Part shown: piece after piece, positions 48,333 through 49,838 of the stretch
Layout of the letters: the number at the start of each line of letters is the position of its first letter
Position numbering within the stretch: position 1 is the stretch's first letter
Made by a program: the position numbers and the translations under genes
Assembly: GCA_017474765.1 (NCBI GenBank)
Contig: JAFVGW010000005.1
Coordinates: 1 to 49,838, forward strand
DNA: 49,838 nt
DNA from: Salinivirgaceae bacterium
GTDB taxonomy: Bacteria; Bacteroidota; Bacteroidia; Bacteroidales; SZUA-534
Reading direction: 5' to 3'
Notes under the pieces: model-generated
Told to the model about the DNA's origin: nothing
The model's input: only the letters and a program-made list of their open reading frames with translations
Databases searched by the model: none

Positions 48333-49838
48333 TTATTTTGCAGGTGCCGAAGCAGGAGCCGGAGCAGGCATTGGTCCGAAACCGAAGCCACCACCAAGGG
48401 TTGACTTGATTGGGTCGCCCATCTCTGAATTTTCAGCATCGGCATCGTTCAGTTTGAAGAGCATAAACTTGTTGTTCTCTTTGGTGTATGGAGTCCATTC
48501 GCCGCCTTGCGGGCCGTTCGGGTCGCTGTATTTGGCAAAGTTGGTCCAAGCGGTCAGCATCTTCTCTGAAAGGTCCCAGTCACCTTTTGTCCAAGGACGC
48601 CAGCAATGTTTGAGTGATTTAAATACAAACCACAGGTCTGACGAGTGGAAAGCGCCTTTCAAGCGTTGAGTAACTTCAGGGTGTGAACCATCGTCAGGCA
48701 ATGGGCGGGCGAATTCATAAACATAGCATTTGTTGCCAACGCTGTCGCGGTTTAAGCCAAATGCGGCAATGCCACTTGACATATCGCCCATATCGTCGAG
48801 TGTGTAACCCATCATATAAGGAACATCAGCAAGTGTGCCGTCGAGAGCAGCCTCATCGAAACTTTCGCGAGAAACATAGCCATCAACCATCGGCATAGCA
48901 GTGATACCGCCAAAGTTGCCAGTTGCATTCGAATAAATTGTGCCAACAGTATGCATTACTTCGGTTTCAGCGGCACGCATCTTGGCCAGTGTGTTATAGC
49001 CAGCCCAATCCATAATCACTTTAGTGTTGAACTCTGCACGTTGAAGAGCGTTAAGGTTTTCAGGGGCTTGTGGTGCTTTGTAAGCAGCGATTTTCTTCTC
49101 AGCAGGACGGTTGCCAAAGTTGCCGAAGTTGAAACCTGCAGGCATACGCATACGGCCGCCACCCATACCGCCAAGACCGCCAGCACTCATAATGACTGCC
49201 TTGTGGAAGAGTCCGCGGGCAAGCGGCGATTCGCAGATTGTACGAACACTGCCACCACCTGCACTTTGTCCGAATATCATTACATTGTCAGGGTCGCCAC
49301 CGAATTGTGCAATGTTTTTCTTAACCCATTTCAAAGATTCGATTTGGTCGAGAATGCCATAGTTGCCAGAAACACCATTTTCGCTTTCTGCAGAAAGTTC
49401 AGGGTGAGCAAGGAATCCGAATACGCCAAGACGATAGTTGATTGTTACAAGAACAACGTCTTTATTACCCCATTCCTGACCATCAAATTCGGGTTCTGTG
49501 CCAAAACCTTCGCGATAGCCACCACCGTGAATCCAAACTGCAACAGGAAGTTTGGCGTCAACCTTGCCTGAAGCCTTTGTCCAAACGTTCAAATAAAGGC
49601 AATCTTCAGAGAAAGGTGCCTCGTCGCCATAGCCCCATTCGGTGTAGTAACCACCTTTATACTGAATGTGTTGGTAACTTGGGTTGGCAAAACGGTCGCA
49701 CACCTTAACGCCTTCCCAGGGGGTAACAGGCTGCGGTGCCTTCCAGCGCAAATCGCGAATTGGTGCTGCTGCGTACGGAATGCCGCGATAAACAAGCACG
49801 CCTTCGGTTTCGGTTTTAACACCTTGAACCTGACCGCC
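48333..49838 (-). CDS. Type B carboxylesterase, 5' end cut by window
   Basis: 502 codons visible; the frame is open to the window edge (GGQVQGVKTETEG precedes VLVYRGIPYAAAP), so the N-terminus, perhaps with a signal peptide, is missing. Carboxylesterase/para-nitrobenzyl-esterase fold: oxyanion-hole HGGGYREG, EDCLYLNVW, nucleophile motif GQSAGGG (Gln instead of the common Glu), and a late GAFHSSDLWFVF block with the catalytic His. Two oddities: a Gly/Met/Arg-rich insert after the nucleophile (GGLGGMGGGRMRMPAGF) and a Pro/Ala tail (PMPAPAPASAPAK). In gut Bacteroidota such enzymes often remove acyl groups from plant xylan, which would suit the xylan genes in this window, but that link is speculative. 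Confidence 0.88.
   Translation of the reverse strand, partial: GGQVQGVKTETEGVLVYRGIPYAAAPIRDLRWKAPQPVTPWEGVKVCDRFANPSYQHIQYKGGYYTEWGYGDEAPFSEDCLYLNVWTKASGKVDAKLPVAVWIHGGGYREGFGTEPEFDGQEWGNKDVVLVTINYRLGVFGFLAHPELSAESENGVSGNYGILDQIESLKWVKKNIAQFGGDPDNVMIFGQSAGGGSVRTICESPLARGLFHKAVIMSAGGLGGMGGGRMRMPAGFNFGNFGNRPAEKKIAAYKAPQAPENLNALQRAEFNTKVIMDWAGYNTLAKMRAAETEVMHTVGTIYSNATGNFGGITAMPMVDGYVSRESFDEAALDGTLADVPYMMGYTLDDMGDMSSGIAAFGLNRDSVGNKCYVYEFARPLPDDGSHPEVTQRLKGAFHSSDLWFVFKSLKHCWRPWTKGDWDLSEKMLTAWTNFAKYSDPNGPQGGEWTPYTKENNKFMLFKLNDADAENSEMGDPIKSTLGGGFGFGPMPAPAPASAPAK

Noticed and set aside
1..49838. tRNA, rRNA, CRISPR array, prophage or IS transposase
   Set aside because: Scanned by eye on both strands; no cloverleaf-like sequence, spacer-repeat pattern, transposase or phage protein was recognised. 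A covariance-model scan would be more sensitive.

Overview
The window comes from a Bacteroidota genome, most likely an uncultured gut- or rumen-type Bacteroidales. Supporting signs are type IX secretion (T9SS) style C-terminal domains, PD40/OmpA envelope proteins, a FeoA-FeoB fusion with its small Cys-rich partner, ATP-dependent PEP carboxykinase, a xylan cluster with a GPH-family symporter, and several TAnnTTTG promoter boxes with few clear Shine-Dalgarno sites. I could not place the genus. No rRNA, tRNA, CRISPR array or insertion sequence was recognised.

Layout. 0-6 kb: galE, an outer-membrane beta-barrel protein on the other strand, then a xylan-use operon (GPH symporter, GH10 xylanase lipoprotein, cytoplasmic GH43). 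6-9 kb: two neighbouring paralogues built from 37-residue repeats; one ends in a T9SS domain, the other has lost it but keeps a near-identical terminator. 9-16.9 kb: a tightly coupled six-gene minus-strand operon: PD40/OmpA protein, YfiR, hybrid histidine kinase with a CHASE8-like sensor, STAS protein, AmgK-like kinase fused to a RapZ C-terminal domain, and a MurU-like nucleotidyltransferase. 16.9-23.5 kb, plus strand: a methyltransferase-like protein, a TPR protein, a second PD40/OmpA protein, and the TrkH/TrkA potassium system. 23.6-30 kb: YqeY, a DnaQ-like exonuclease, an AT-rich orphan, a FAH-family hydrolase, a BspA-like secreted protein, and a long RelA/SpoT homologue with an apparently dead hydrolase site.

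30-35.3 kb is an AT-rich accessory stretch: a lipoprotein, a RelE/ParE-type toxin-antitoxin pair, a repeat-rich secreted protein, a 146-bp nested inverted repeat, an orphan protein with a class III cyclase-like motif layout, and a PIN-type toxin-antitoxin pair. 35.3-49.8 kb is mostly minus-strand housekeeping: DASS symporter, PlsY, PckA, a 7TM-PAS-SpoIIE phosphatase, DsbD, the Feo iron system, and a carboxylesterase cut by the window end; a Tat-type iron-sulfur flavoprotein lies on the plus strand.

The most interesting locus is the 9-16.9 kb operon. It has the parts of the Pseudomonas YfiB-YfiR-YfiN envelope sensor, but the diguanylate cyclase output is replaced by a histidine-kinase phosphorelay plus STAS protein, and the operon runs on into peptidoglycan-sugar recycling. 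That reading is inferred from domains and gene order.
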